NCBI GenBank assembly: GCA_011634665.1
Contig: WAEK01000018.1
Coordinates: 181,501 to 245,500, forward strand
DNA from: Mortierella sp. BCC40632
Taxonomy: Eukaryota; Mortierellomycota; Mortierellomycetes; Mortierellales; Mortierellaceae
Length of the DNA stretch: 64,000 nt
Direction of reading: 5' to 3'
Shown here: one piece after another, positions 63,551 through 64,000 of the stretch
How the letters are laid out: every line of letters begins with the position of its first letter
Numbering within the stretch: position 1 is the first letter of the stretch
Notes under the pieces: model-generated
What the model was told of the DNA's origin: nothing
What the model saw: the letters and a program-made list of their open reading frames with translations, nothing else
Database searches by the model: none
Program-made: the position numbers and the translations under genes

Positions 63551-64000
63551 ATACAAGCTCTCTTTGATCTCTCTCTCTGTCATTTATTTTTCCCTTACTT
63601 TTTTTTTTTTTTTTTTCTTGCTCCTCTACACCTTGTACCCACCTTCTAATGACCTGAATAAAACGATCGCAAATACGTGGCGCTGGAGGACCCAAGTCTT
63701 TCTCTTCCTTTTTCTCTTCCCCCTCCCCCCTCCTCCTTCTCTTTCTCCCTGCTCTCGCCTCGGTATGCATGCCTGTGCATGCTACACCCGCAGGAACGGG
63801 CGGGTGACTGCTCTCTTTTTTTTTTTTTGCCCCGCGGACGTGACGCCACCACTTTCAGTTCAGTTCTCGCCATCAGGCCAGCGAACGATCTTGCCTAAAC
63901 AATTCCCTTTCTCTTCCCTCACCCCTACGACCCACGCTCCCATCTCCTCCCGTTCCCGCACCTGAATTGAGATCATCCACTGCTGTTGTCGCACCCCCTA
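63551..64000. other. 3' flank of CTR gene to window end
   Basis: T-rich then pyrimidine-rich sequence with no protein-like frame. A gene beginning beyond the window is possible. Confidence 0.6.

Overview
This window is nuclear DNA from a filamentous fungus. Genes are split by short GT-AG introns, and the proteins are of eukaryotic type (TFIIA, UBR-family E3 ligase, RalGAP, proteasome factor). Non-coding DNA is crowded with (GA)n/(CT)n microsatellites and long A/T homopolymers. Three broken Crinkler (CRN)-type effector fragments and several proteins that are extremely Ser/Gln/His/Asn rich point to early-diverging fungi. Mucoromycota, probably Mortierellomycotina, is my inference and was not tested by any search.

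Layout. 0-15 kb: COX17 (-) diverges from TOA1, the TFIIA large subunit (+). Two uncharacterised minus-strand proteins follow (1019 aa low-complexity; 242 aa coiled coil/polyQ), then a decayed CRN body and a separate CRN N-terminal header. 15.1-22.4 kb: a complete six-exon UBR1-type N-degron E3 ligase (-), whose exon joins could all be placed. 22.4-27.1 kb: mostly non-coding, holding a third CRN header relic. 27.2-33.0 kb: a nine-exon RalGAP beta-subunit homologue (+), ending in a perfect C/T-A/G hairpin. 33.9-41.4 kb: three low-complexity minus-strand proteins of unknown function. 41.4-45.8 kb: microsatellite-rich DNA without a supportable gene.

45.8-49.0 kb: a 13-exon PAAF1/Rpn14 WD40 proteasome-assembly factor (-). 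It contains one GC-AG intron and one apparent 1-nt frameshift. 50.6-52.1 kb: an SLC35F-type transporter (+), convergent with an orphan seven-helix membrane protein (-). 54.1-59.6 kb: non-coding. 59.6-61.5 kb: a mucin-like single-pass membrane protein with tandem repeats (+). 62.3-63.6 kb: a four-exon CTR-family copper transporter (+).

There is no operon-like organisation. Functional themes that recur, possibly by chance, are protein degradation (UBR1, PAAF1) and copper handling (COX17, CTR). The strongest oddities are the CRN graveyard on both sides of UBR1, the splice-site anomalies in RALGAPB and PAAF1, and the PAAF1 frameshift. I did not find a convincing wholly new multi-gene system.
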